A stretch of DNA of 21,003 nucleotides. Origin: Fimenecus sp045613585 (GTDB lineage Bacteria; Bacillota; Clostridia; Oscillospirales; Acutalibacteraceae). A program made the translations under genes and the position numbers. The stretch lies in the NCBI GenBank assembly GCA_045613585.1, contig JAZLBG010000056.1, positions 1-21,003 on the forward strand, given 5' to 3'. Shown in pieces: positions 1-6,667 of the stretch; position 1 is the stretch's first letter, and the number at the start of each line of letters is the position of its first letter. Under the pieces are notes generated by a model. That model did not search any database. It was not told the origin of the DNA and saw only the letters and a program-made list of their open reading frames with translations.

Positions 1-405
1 TGAGAATGGACCTGCATAATATTCTGCTTTAACATCAGGGTCAAGAACACCGTTAGCGTCACTTGCCTGCTTGCCCATAAGAACATCACTTAAAATCTTA
101 GAAACAGCCTTTGCAGCCTTCTGGTCCTTATCTTGCTGAGTAAGGAACATTGTTGTTATTGGAAGAAGTGCGCTTGTAACCGCAGTACCAATAAGCTCGT
201 TTGATATGCTAACATAGAATGGGCCCGCAAGTGGAACGCCATTAGCATCACATTCTTTTTCACCATTTACATAGTGATAAGTTTCACTCTGGAAAAGACC
301 AGGAATGATGATAGTAGGAGTTACGTCATTCTTAGCATAAGCAAGAACAGACATACATGACAAAGTCATAATAACTGCCAATACTACTGAAAGAATTTTT
401 TTCAT
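1..405 (-). CDS. Secreted protein, N-terminal part (possible alpha/beta hydrolase)
   Basis: The gene starts at ATG 403-405 on the minus strand and runs off the left edge, so only the first 135 codons are present. Residues 1-24 form a clear Sec signal peptide: MKK, then a hydrophobic stretch, ending SVLAYA, probably cleaved after that Ala. The mature part begins KNDVTPTIIIPGLFQSE; the strand plus PG-x-x-x-S pattern is like the start of secreted lipase or alpha/beta-hydrolase proteins of clostridia, where this loop helps form the oxyanion hole. The catalytic Ser/Asp/His would lie outside the window, so the enzyme call is only a guess. The motif DANGV occurs twice, near residues 53 and 116. A good ribosome site (AAGGGGAC) lies 7-8 bases upstream, and a near-consensus promoter is found at 457-485. 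Export across the membrane is well supported; the function is not. Confidence 0.75.
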   Translation of the reverse strand, partial: MKKILSVVLAVIMTLSCMSVLAYAKNDVTPTIIIPGLFQSETYHYVNGEKECDANGVPLAGPFYVSISNELIGTAVTSALLPITTMFLTQQDKDQKAAKAVSKILSDVLMGKQASDANGVLDPDVKAEYYAGPFS

Positions 406-456
406 AGTAAAGTCCCCTTTTAATAAAAAAATATTTGCTCGGATTTTTACTAATAT

Positions 457-485
457 AGTATAACAAAGTTTGAACAATTTGTAAA
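457..485 (-). promoter_or_regulatory. Promoter of the secreted-protein gene
   Basis: On the minus strand, -35 TTTACA (480-485) and -10 TATACT (457-462) are separated by exactly 17 bp. A TG one base upstream of the -10 gives an extended -10. Each box matches the sigma-A consensus at 5 of 6 positions. The predicted 5' leader is about 45 nt. Confidence 0.7.
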
Positions 486-565
486 CAAAATCTATATGTG
501 TATTATATATGAAAAATTATATGTATTTTTTGGTAAATTGCACAATAAAAATATAAAAATACCTA

Positions 566-594
566 TTGACAAACTAAAAAAAATAGTTTATACT
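566..594 (+). promoter_or_regulatory. Promoter of tRNA-Pro
   Basis: A perfect -35 TTGACA (566-571) is followed, after a 17-bp spacer, by -10 TATACT (589-594). Transcription should begin near 601, about 22 nt before the mature tRNA 5' end. This is the strongest promoter seen in the window, as expected for a stable RNA gene. Confidence 0.85.
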
Positions 595-622
595 ATCAAG
601 GCTGACAAAAAAGTACATACTT

Positions 623-698
623 CGGGGTGTAGCGCAGCTGGTAGCGCGCCACATTTGGGATGTGGATGCCGCAGGTTCGACTCCTGTCACTCCGACCA
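623..698 (+). tRNA. tRNA-Pro (anticodon UGG)
   Basis: This is a full cloverleaf. The acceptor stem pairs CGGGGTG (623-629) with CACTCCG (688-694), including one G-T pair. The D arm is AGCGCAGCTGGTAGCGC-like. The anticodon stem CCACA/TGTGG encloses loop TTTGGGA, so the anticodon is TGG, which reads proline codons. The T arm is GCAGG-TTCGACT-CCTGT. The discriminator base is A695, and CCA (696-698) is encoded in the DNA. It has its own promoter 30 bp upstream and its own terminator directly downstream, so it is a single-gene transcription unit. Confidence 0.96.
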
Positions 699-739
699 AA
701 ATAGCAGTTTCAACTTCGGTTGGGACTGCTATTTTCTTT
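698..739 (+). terminator. Rho-independent terminator of tRNA-Pro
   Basis: A 17-bp stem (698-714 with 719-735, two G-T pairs) is closed by a TTCG tetraloop and followed by a short pyrimidine run, TTTTCTTT. The stem begins at the last A of the encoded CCA end, so the hairpin starts where the mature tRNA stops. Confidence 0.85.
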
Positions 740-753
740 GTAATTGATAGTAC

Positions 754-765
754 GGAGTCGAACCT
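754..765. repeat. Inverted 12-bp copy of the tRNA-Pro T-arm
   Basis: GGAGTCGAACCT at 754-765 is the exact reverse complement of 673-684, the T-arm core of the tRNA upstream. It lies just past the terminator. It may be a relic of recombination at the tRNA or chance; no integrase gene is present. Confidence 0.4.
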
Positions 766-796
766 CGTGGAGAGTTTTTAGCCAAAAGCGCAAAAT

Positions 797-812
797 TTTG
801 GAACTGCGTTGC
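797..812. repeat. Dispersed repeat, copy 1 (TTTGGAACTGCGTTGC)
   Basis: This 16-mer recurs exactly at 12023-12038. Similarity extends on both sides (AGCGCAAAA before versus AGTGCAAAT, then AATT versus GATT after). Both copies lie in intergenic DNA. The rest of 740-842 holds no gene that I can support. Confidence 0.55.
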
Positions 813-842
813 AATTATAGAAGTTTCACAAAGAAAAGGACT

Positions 843-921
843 CTTGTAGGGGCAGGTTTTAAGTGCCTGCCCGTAAACATTTGAAATCTCGCGGGAGGGC
901 ACGGAGACCCTCCCCTACAAG
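843..921. repeat. Small MITE-like hairpin element with 10-bp inverted ends
   Basis: The ends are perfect inverted repeats: CTTGTAGGGG (843-852) and CCCCTACAAG (912-921). Inside, each end forms its own hairpin: GGGCAGG (850-856) with CCTGCCC (866-872), and GGGAGGG (893-899) with CCCTCCC (908-914). The element is much richer in GC than the surrounding DNA and has no coding capacity. Elements of this kind are common between genes in clostridia. No target-site duplication is visible. Confidence 0.65.
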
Positions 922-950
922 GTTTATTTGATAGAATAAAACAATTAAAC

Positions 951-970
951 AGTCCGCCAAACTCAAATTT
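951..970 (+). repeat. 20-bp dispersed end sequence, copy 1
   Basis: AGTCCGCCAAACTCAAATTT matches the reverse complement of 13263-13282 at 18 of 20 positions and 13500-13519 at 17 of 20. At the latter locus the two copies face each other as ends of a composite repeat; here only one copy is found. Confidence 0.5.
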
Positions 971-1026
971 ATTGTATAAATAAGAAAAATGTTGTATAAT
1001 ATTTTAAAATCTTCAGGAGGTGCTAT

Positions 1027-2670
1027 ATGAAAGTTATAATTGGTTGCTTAAATTCAAAATATATTCACGCTTCATTAGCGCCTTGGTGTTTACTTTCAGG
1101 TGTAAAAAACTTTGCTAAAAACAATTATGATGCCAAAGTTTTTGAAAGTACAATCAACGGTAATCTTCACGATTTTGCAAGAAAAATTATTGACGAAAAT
1201 CCTCAAGTGATTTCATTCTCTTGTTATATCTGGAATATCACCCAAACCCTTGAAATCTGCAAAGAAATCAAAGAAAATCTTAACTGCAAAATCATTCTTG
1301 GTGGTCCTGAAGTCGCATACAGACCACAAGATATTTTAGAAAAATACGATTTTATAGATTTTGTATTATCTGGTGAGGGCGAATGGAATTTTCCGCTTTT
1401 GCTTGATAACATAAATGGTGATTTATCTTGTGTTGATGGGCTTGCATATGGCAATAACAACGAAATTATAATAAATCCTGAAAGAGAGTATGCCCACACT
1501 CCACCATCACCTTATAGTGAGGAGTTTTATAACAATTTAAAGGGTAGAATTGCCTATATAGAAACCAGTCGCGGTTGCCCTTATCGTTGTGCTTTCTGTT
1601 TGTCGGGCAGATGCTCAAAACTTAGATTTTTCGATTTAGACCAGGTTAAAAAAGATATAATAAATCTTGCAAACAGTGGTACACAAACACTAAAATTTGT
1701 AGATAGAACATTCAATGCAAATTCAAAGCGAGCTAACGAAATTTTAACATTTATTAAAGAAAATTACGGCACAAAAATTCCGAAAAACATCTGTTTTCAC
1801 TTTGAAATAGCAGGTGATATTCTCACAGAAGATACACTTGAAATTCTTTCTCAAATGCCAGTTGGCGCAGTACAACTTGAAATCGGTATGCAATCTTTTA
1901 ACGAAGAAACACTTCAAAAAATCAACCGAAAAACTAATACAGAAAAACTTATTAAAAACATAAAAAGACTACTCCAGATGGGTAATATGCACATTCATAT
2001 TGACCTTATTGCAGGGCTTACAGGTGAAGATTTAGAAAGCTTTAAGCGTAGTTTTAACATTGGCTATTCATTAAAAGCACATATGTTGCAAATGGGATTT
2101 TTAAAGCTTCTTTATGGTGCAAATATGCGAGAGAATCCTGAAGAATTTCCTTGCGAATACAACGAAAATCCACCTTATGAGGTAATTTCAACCCCTTGGA
2201 TTAGTGCTGACGAAATGAAAACCTTGAAAAACTGTGAAGATGCAGTTGACCGACTTTATAATAGTGGGCGTTTTCTGTTTACTCTTGATTATTTAATTGA
2301 CGAAATTGGCATTTCACCTTTTGACTTGTTTAATGATTTCGGCAACGCGGTTGATGGTACAAATATGAAACTGTCAGACTATGCAGTTAAAGTGTATGAG
2401 CATTTCAAAAACCAATGTGATGACCGTGTTTTGAGAGAAAAAATCCTTTGCGATTTGCTTTCTTGCTCATCATCAGTGCAAATTCCCGAAATTTTCAAAA
2501 TCCGCGACCCACTGTATAAAAAAGTGAAGAAATATTTTATTGAAAATATTAATCAAAATATGAAAATCGCAATACTTTATAGCAAGAATGAAATTTTTGC
2601 AGTAAATCAAAGTGAAAGCAAGGATTTTCACGGTAGGTACAAGGGCGAATTTTATAATATTCCTGATTAA
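1027..2670 (+). CDS. Radical SAM protein with N-terminal B12-binding-like domain (DUF4080 type)
   Basis: The 547-residue protein has a Rossmann-like N-terminal domain (about 1-150, with GGPEV and GEGE loops) like the cobalamin-binding domain of class B radical SAM enzymes, then a radical SAM barrel. The [4Fe-4S] cysteines are C184, C188 and C191 (CPYRCAFC), which bind the cluster that cleaves S-adenosylmethionine. The C-terminal third matches my recollection of DUF4080, found on such proteins in anaerobes. No DxHxxG base-off cobalamin motif is visible, so B12 binding is inferred from fold only. Substrate is unknown; methylation or another radical reaction is possible. The start follows AGGAGG (1015-1020) with 6-base spacing. 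A -10 TATAAT (995-1000) with a poor -35 lies upstream. It ends 6 bp from the convergent DUF6809 gene. Confidence 0.9.
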   Translation: MKVIIGCLNSKYIHASLAPWCLLSGVKNFAKNNYDAKVFESTINGNLHDFARKIIDENPQVISFSCYIWNITQTLEICKEIKENLNCKIILGGPEVAYRPQDILEKYDFIDFVLSGEGEWNFPLLLDNINGDLSCVDGLAYGNNNEIIINPEREYAHTPPSPYSEEFYNNLKGRIAYIETSRGCPYRCAFCLSGRCSKLRFFDLDQVKKDIINLANSGTQTLKFVDRTFNANSKRANEILTFIKENYGTKIPKNICFHFEIAGDILTEDTLEILSQMPVGAVQLEIGMQSFNEETLQKINRKTNTEKLIKNIKRLLQMGNMHIHIDLIAGLTGEDLESFKRSFNIGYSLKAHMLQMGFLKLLYGANMRENPEEFPCEYNENPPYEVISTPWISADEMKTLKNCEDAVDRLYNSGRFLFTLDYLIDEIGISPFDLFNDFGNAVDGTNMKLSDYAVKVYEHFKNQCDDRVLREKILCDLLSCSSSVQIPEIFKIRDPLYKKVKKYFIENINQNMKIAILYSKNEIFAVNQSESKDFHGRYKGEFYNIPD

Positions 2671-2676
2671 ATTTAT

Positions 2677-2940
2677 CTATTCATCACATAATGCTTCAAA
2701 CAAAAACCTTGTGGCAAATTTTATACCTTTTACAAAAGCATCTTTTTCTAAAATATTACAGGTGGAAGTGAACGCTTTATCGTATTCTTCAAGCAACACT
2801 ATTTGTTCTTGATTTAATTTTGACCGCAACTGTTCATTTTTCTGGGATAATTTTCTTATAATTGTTCTTTCTTGTTCATTTCTTACTGTACCTGTTTCAA
2901 CAATATACGAATACCATAATTGTTCTAATTCTTTTTCCAT
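2677..2940 (-). CDS. DUF6809-like small helical protein
   Basis: I chose ATG 2938-2940 (87 residues, MEKELEQLWYSY...) because AAAGGAG lies 6-7 bases upstream; an in-frame ATG at 2961 would add 7 residues but has no ribosome site and falls inside an operator-like palindrome. The protein is all-helical and charged, with a heptad-like middle (ERTIIRKLSQKNEQLRSKLNQEQ) and a C-terminal AFVKGIKFATRFLFEAL segment, the pattern of the DUF6809 family, whose function is unknown. It is divergent from the XRE regulator at 3066 and shares three palindromes with it, so the two are probably co-regulated. No enzyme motif is seen. Confidence 0.75.
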   Translation of the reverse strand: MEKELEQLWYSYIVETGTVRNEQERTIIRKLSQKNEQLRSKLNQEQIVLLEEYDKAFTSTCNILEKDAFVKGIKFATRFLFEALCDE

Positions 2941-2954
2941 AATAAACTCCTTTG

Positions 2955-3026
2955 CATTCAAATGAATGTTTATGGTATCATTTTAGCATTCGTATGAATG
3001 CTTGTCAAGTGCATTTATCTGAATGC
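2955..3026. promoter_or_regulatory. Three palindromic operators, consensus GCATTC-N4-GAATGC
   Basis: Site 1 is 2955-2968 (CATTCA-AA-TGAATG), site 2 is 2986-3001 (perfect GCATTC-GTAT-GAATGC) and site 3 is 3011-3026 (GCATTT-ATCT-GAATGC, one mismatch). Site 2 fills the spacer of the leftward promoter, site 3 lies in the upstream part of the rightward promoter, and site 1 lies just past the leftward start point. The layout is that expected for a repressor controlling both divergent genes, most simply the XRE protein encoded at 3066. The regulator assignment is inference. Confidence 0.7.
2980..3008 (-). promoter_or_regulatory. Promoter of the DUF6809 gene
   Basis: On the minus strand, -35 TTGACA (3003-3008, perfect) and -10 TAAAAT (2980-2985) are separated by 17 bp, and that spacer contains operator site 2 exactly. 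Confidence 0.75.
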
Positions 3027-3027
3027 G

Positions 3028-3036
3028 TGATATAAT
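3028..3036 (+). promoter_or_regulatory. Extended -10 promoter of the XRE regulator
   Basis: TGATATAAT (3028-3036) is a full extended -10 (TGn-TATAAT); no good -35 lies at 16-18 bp. Operator site 3 ends two bases upstream. A 6-bp inverted repeat, ACCACA (3038-3043) and TGTGGT (3049-3054), overlaps the expected start point and precedes the ribosome site. Confidence 0.6.
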
Positions 3037-3065
3037 TACCACATTATTTGTGGTGAGGTGAAAAA

Positions 3066-3290
3066 ATGTACTTTACACAGAGATTAAGAGATTTAAGAGA
3101 AGATAAAGACTTAAAGCAAGAAGATATTGCAAAGGTCTTGAAAATTACAAGACAACAATATCAGTTATACGAAAGTGGTAAAAGAAAAATACCAGTTGAT
3201 TTGTTGATAGAACTTTGTAAATTTTACAATGTATCAGCTGACTATATATTAGGTTTTACTGATACATTAAATGAGTTACCAAAAAAATAA
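3066..3290 (+). CDS. Small XRE-family HTH transcriptional regulator
   Basis: This 74-residue protein is almost entirely a Cro/C1-type helix-turn-helix domain: LRDLREDKDLKQEDIAKVLKI, then TRQQYQLYESGKRKI, then the LCKFYNVSADYILGFTD closing helix. That is the usual length for a stand-alone HTH repressor with no sensor domain. AGGTG at 3056-3060 serves as ribosome site. It diverges from the DUF6809 gene over a 125-bp region holding three palindromes, and lies 35 bp before the M20 peptidase on the same strand, with no terminator between them. Autoregulation, and control of DUF6809 and of the peptidase/transporter pair, is the likely role; only the DNA-binding fold is seen directly. Confidence 0.9.
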   Translation: MYFTQRLRDLREDKDLKQEDIAKVLKITRQQYQLYESGKRKIPVDLLIELCKFYNVSADYILGFTDTLNELPKK

Positions 3291-3325
3291 TTAAAATCAA
3301 ATTTTTGTTTTCGGGAGATGTAAAT

Positions 3326-4648
3326 ATGAGTGATAATCGTGCAATGCAATATGCTGAAAAGCTTTCAAAAATGATTCAGGTTGAAACAATTTCAGTACGT
3401 GGACAAACAGATATTTCTAAATTCTTAAAACTTCACGACCTTATGAAAGAAGAGTTTTCTGCACTTTTCAGCGTAGTTGAATGCGAAGTAATAAATGGTA
3501 GCCTTTTGCTTAAGTGGAAAGGTACAGACGACAGTTTAGAACCTGTGCTTTTAATGAATCACCACGACGTTGTTGAAGCAAGTGGCGAATGGAAATACCC
3601 ACCATTTTCAGGTGAAATAGCAGAAGACAGAGTATGGGGCAGAGGTACACTTGACACTAAAGGCGGACTTTGCACGATGCTTACTGCAGCTGACGAATTA
3701 GCTCGTGAGGGCTTTACTCCTCGTCGTGATACATATTTTGTTTCAACTTGCACAGAAGAAACAGGTGGCGAAGGCGGTAATGCTATTTCAAATCTCCTTA
3801 AAGAACGCGGAATTCATTTTTATATGGTCCTTGACGAAGGCGGTATGATTCTTTATGACCCAATCGGTGGTGCAGACGGCACATTTGCTATGATTGGCGT
3901 TGGTGAAAAAGGTTATGTTGACCTTAAATTTATTGCAAAATCAAATGGTGGTCACGCTTCAGCACCTGGCAAGAATACTCCTATTGCTCGTCTTGCACAG
4001 TTTATTTGTGAAGCAGAAAAAGCACAGATTTTTGACATCGAGATGTCAGATACAGTTAAAGAAATGCTTTCACGTTTTGCACCTACAATGAAAGGTGTTA
4101 TGAAAACTGCTTGTGGTAATGTTAAAGCATTCAAGCCAGTACTTGAAAAGGTTATGCCAATGATTTCTCCATCTGCGGCAGCACTTCTTCGCACAACTCT
4201 TGCATTTACTCAAAGCAAGGGTGCTGATGGCTCAAATGTTATTCCACAAGAAGCTTGGGTAGTTGGCAATATGCGTTATTCTCACCATCAGGGTAGAGAT
4301 GCAAGCGTAAATGCAGTTACAGAGCTTGCAAAGAAATACGATATTGAAACAGTTGTTCTCGATGACGGTGGCGAATCAAAAATCACTGACTTTAATGGTG
4401 AACAATTCAAATTCCTTGAAAAAGCAGTTAATACAGTATTCCCACAGTATAAGCCAGTGCCATATATTATGAATGGTGCAAGTGACTCACGATATTTCAA
4501 TCGCGTTTGCGAAAACTGTTTAAGATTTGTTCCATTTAATATTGATAATCAGCAATATGGTAGCGTTCATGGTATTGATGAAAATGTATCAATTAAATGC
4601 TTACCTGAAGCAGTTGATTTTTACAGATACGTAATTAAAGAGGTATAA
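3326..4648 (+). CDS. M20-family metallopeptidase (PM20D1/Cps1-like)
   Basis: The 440-residue protein has the M20 two-zinc layout: H79-x-D81 (NHHDVV), bridging D110 (GRGTLDTKGG), general base E144 and ligand E145 (CTEETGG), the D170/E171 ligand region (LDEGG) and a last His, H415 (SVHGIDE). The lid domain (about 190-330) holds H210 in GGHASAPG. The LDEGG and HGIDE forms resemble the Cps1/PM20D1 branch, which cleaves peptides or N-acyl amino acids; the substrate here is not known. I chose ATG 3326 because GGGAG (3313-3317) lies 8 bases upstream; a TTG at 3305 has no such site. No signal peptide is seen, so it acts in the cytosol. It ends 1 bp before the YfcC-like transporter, suggesting uptake followed by hydrolysis. 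Confidence 0.92.
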   Translation: MSDNRAMQYAEKLSKMIQVETISVRGQTDISKFLKLHDLMKEEFSALFSVVECEVINGSLLLKWKGTDDSLEPVLLMNHHDVVEASGEWKYPPFSGEIAEDRVWGRGTLDTKGGLCTMLTAADELAREGFTPRRDTYFVSTCTEETGGEGGNAISNLLKERGIHFYMVLDEGGMILYDPIGGADGTFAMIGVGEKGYVDLKFIAKSNGGHASAPGKNTPIARLAQFICEAEKAQIFDIEMSDTVKEMLSRFAPTMKGVMKTACGNVKAFKPVLEKVMPMISPSAAALLRTTLAFTQSKGADGSNVIPQEAWVVGNMRYSHHQGRDASVNAVTELAKKYDIETVVLDDGGESKITDFNGEQFKFLEKAVNTVFPQYKPVPYIMNGASDSRYFNRVCENCLRFVPFNIDNQQYGSVHGIDENVSIKCLPEAVDFYRYVIKEV

Positions 4649-4649
4649 T

Positions 4650-6056
4650 ATGAATGAAAAAACCGAAAATAAAGGTCTTGGCATAAGTGCCAAATCCTTT
4701 ATAGGTGCAATAGTAATTATATTTATACTTATGTGTGTTACTTTTGCACTAACTTTTGTAATTCCCGGTGGTGAATATGCAAGAGTGACTGACGCTAATG
4801 GGGTTGAAACAATAATAACTGACAGCTTTCAGTATGTTGATGGTGGACTTCCTTTGTGGAAATGGCTGCTTTCACCATTCTTAGTATTAGGTGCTGATGG
4901 TGGCGGTGCAATAATCGCGGTTATTATTTTTCTTGTTGTCATTGGTGGTATTTTCACAACTCTTGATAAAAGTGGACTTATGCACTATATGCTTAAAAAG
5001 ATTGTTCACAAATTCGGTAATAAAAGATATACTTTGTTGTCGTTTATTGTGCTTTTCTTTATGGCAATGGGTAGTTTTATAGGCTCATTTGAAGAGTGTG
5101 TACCATTAGTGCCTATTGTTGTAGGACTTTCAGTAGCATTAGGCTTTGATGAGCTTACAGGACTTGGCATTTCAATACTTTCAGCAGGTTGCGGATTTGC
5201 TGCAGGCGTGTGTAACCCATTTACAGTTGGTGTTGCACAAGAATTAGCAGGACTTCCAATGTTTTCAGGAATGTGGTTACGCCTTGTTTCTTTTGCAGTT
5301 ATTTATGGTGTTCTTTTATTCTTTATAAAGCGTTATGCAAAGAAAATTGAAAAACCAATAAGCAACCAAAATACACAGTCAGATTTCTGTGAAGACCCTA
5401 AAATGAATAAAGCGCTTGTTACTTTTATAAGCATTTTAGGTGCAGGAATTGTTATTGTATTAAGTTCTGTTTTCTTAACATTCTTACAAGACTATACAAT
5501 GATTATAGTAGCATTAATGTTTCTTGTTGCAGGACTTTTATCAATAGTAATGACAGGTATGAGTGGCAAAGAAATTGCAAAGAATTTCGCAAGTGGTATT
5601 GTTACAATTCTTCCTGCGGTGTTTATGATTTTAATGGCAAGCTCAATTAAATATACATTAACTGAGGGCAAAGTCCTTGATACAATTCTTAATGCAGCGG
5701 TGGGTATTGCTAATGAGTTACCAAAAGGTGCAGTTATTTTATTTGTGTATTTAATAGTGCTTGTAATGAATTTCTTTATAAGCTCAGGCTCTGCAAAAGC
5801 ATTTTTACTTATGCCACTTATAGTGCCAATTTGTCAGGTATTTGACATTTCATCACAACTTTCAGTTATGGCATTCGCATTTGGTGATGGATTTTCAAAT
5901 GTGCTTTACCCAACAAACCCAGTGTTACTTATAAGCCTTGGTGTAGCAGGGGTAAGTTACACAAAATGGTTTAAGTGGTCAGGTAAAATCCAACTTGCAA
6001 TTCTTGTTGTGACAAGCCTGTTGCTTCTTTTTGGATTAAGCATTGGTTATAATTAA
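4650..6056 (+). CDS. YfcC-family membrane transporter (DcuC/C4-dicarboxylate carrier-like)
   Basis: This 468-residue protein is a polytopic membrane protein with about 12 hydrophobic segments. The start (SAKSFIGAIVIIFILMCVTFALTFVIPGGEYAR) is typical of YfcC proteins of the DcuC superfamily, as are the re-entrant-like NPFTVGVAQELAGLP and FSNVLYPTNPVLLISLGVAG loops. Some members are annotated as C4-dicarboxylate carriers or arginine/ornithine antiporters; I cannot tell the substrate. The ATG at 4650 begins 1 bp after the M20 stop codon and uses AAAGAGG (4637-4643) inside the peptidase gene, so the two are translationally linked. The pair likely imports a peptide or acylated amino acid and then cleaves it. 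A strong terminator follows at 6074-6100. Confidence 0.88.
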   Translation: MNEKTENKGLGISAKSFIGAIVIIFILMCVTFALTFVIPGGEYARVTDANGVETIITDSFQYVDGGLPLWKWLLSPFLVLGADGGGAIIAVIIFLVVIGGIFTTLDKSGLMHYMLKKIVHKFGNKRYTLLSFIVLFFMAMGSFIGSFEECVPLVPIVVGLSVALGFDELTGLGISILSAGCGFAAGVCNPFTVGVAQELAGLPMFSGMWLRLVSFAVIYGVLLFFIKRYAKKIEKPISNQNTQSDFCEDPKMNKALVTFISILGAGIVIVLSSVFLTFLQDYTMIIVALMFLVAGLLSIVMTGMSGKEIAKNFASGIVTILPAVFMILMASSIKYTLTEGKVLDTILNAAVGIANELPKGAVILFVYLIVLVMNFFISSGSAKAFLLMPLIVPICQVFDISSQLSVMAFAFGDGFSNVLYPTNPVLLISLGVAGVSYTKWFKWSGKIQLAILVVTSLLLLFGLSIGYN

Positions 6057-6073
6057 GTTTCATATTAATAGAT

Positions 6074-6100
6074 AAGGTGGGGAATAACCCCACCTTTTTT
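6074..6100 (+). terminator. Rho-independent terminator after the YfcC-like gene
   Basis: AAGGTGGGG (6074-6082), loop AATAA and CCCCACCTT (6088-6096) form a perfect 9-bp stem that runs into a T tract ending at 6100. It closes the XRE/M20/YfcC unit. Confidence 0.93.
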
Positions 6101-6173
6101 GTTGGAATTTAGTGCAATATCCTAAAGAAAATTGTTAAGTCATTGATGATTGCGGAATAATTCATATTTACAT

Positions 6174-6210
6174 AAAAAATCACCTCTCATAACGAGAGGT
6201 CTTCTTTTTT
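6174..6210. terminator. Bidirectional terminator at the end of the DUF559 gene
   Basis: ACCTCTC (6182-6188) and GAGAGGT (6194-6200) form a 7-bp stem with loop ATAAC. On the plus strand it is followed by TCTTCTTTTTT; on the minus strand by GATTTTTT (6174-6179). The stop codon of the DUF559 gene lies within the stem, so it ends the valS/DUF559 transcript. Confidence 0.8.
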
Positions 6211-6600
6211 GCCTTCCCCTTGAGGTGAAGGGGAACCGCTTGCGGTGGATGAGGTGGAAATATGTTTCATTATATCCGTACACACACCGTAAAAATTACT
6301 GTTCACATCATAATTTGAATATCTTAAAACAGTCAACCCTAAAGATTTTAAATATTCATCTCGTTTAGCATCATATTCAATGCCTTTATCCTCAAAATGT
6401 TGTGAACCATCAAGTTCAATTACAACTTTTGATTTTGCACAATAAAAGTCCACAATATAATTACCTATCACTTTCTGTCTGTTGATTGTGATAGGTAAAT
6501 CTTTTAAGAAATTATACCAAAGGTGTCTTTCCTCTTTGGTCATATTCTTCCGTAATTCTTGTGCATTTATTTTAAGTTTTGGATTATTGGTTTTATTCAT
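6187..6600 (-). CDS. DUF559 endonuclease-like protein inside a hairpin-ended element
   Basis: The 137-residue protein matches the DUF559 (Vsr-like, PD-(D/E)XK) fold: LRKNMTKEERHLWYNFLK at 17-33, then VIGNYIVDFYC with D51, VVIELDGSQH with E62 and D64, and DAKRDEYLKSLGLTVLRYSN. These acidic residues are the expected metal-binding site of a nuclease; activity and target are unknown. The tail (about 114-137, STASGSPSPQGEGKKEDLSL) is not part of the fold: it is translated from the left flanking repeat and the terminator. The ribosome site GAGGTG, about 5 bases before ATG 6598-6600, comes from the right flanking repeat. The gene follows valS on the same strand with no clear terminator between, so it is probably read from the valS transcript. 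Confidence 0.85.
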   Translation of the reverse strand: MNKTNNPKLKINAQELRKNMTKEERHLWYNFLKDLPITINRQKVIGNYIVDFYCAKSKVVIELDGSQHFEDKGIEYDAKRDEYLKSLGLTVLRYSNYDVNSNFYGVCTDIMKHISTSSTASGSPSPQGEGKKEDLSL

Positions 6601-6652
6601 AATAACACCTCATCCGTCACCTACGGTGACACCTTCCCCTCAAGGGGAAGGC
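6211..6652 (-). mobile_element. Candidate mobile unit: DUF559 gene between inverted hairpin repeats
   Basis: The ends are imperfect inverted repeats of about 46 bp (6211-6256 and 6606-6652), both starting GCCTTCCCCTTGAGG when read inward and both ending GGATGAGGTG next to the gene. Each end has two hairpins: left TTCCCCTT/AAGGGGAA and ACCGC/GCGGT; right CCTTCCCC/GGGGAAGG and GTCACC/GGTGAC. The stem sequences differ but pairing is kept. No transposase and no target-site duplication are visible, so mobility is inferred from the structure only. Confidence 0.55.
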
Positions 6653-6667
6653 ATTACCATATCATTT

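Noticed and set aside
496..747. An 83-codon open frame over the tRNA-Pro locus
   Set aside because: It covers the promoter, tRNA and terminator, has no ribosome site and makes a protein like nothing I know.
3305..3325. TTG start giving the M20 peptidase 7 more residues
   Set aside because: ATG 3326 has GGGAG at the right distance; the TTG does not.
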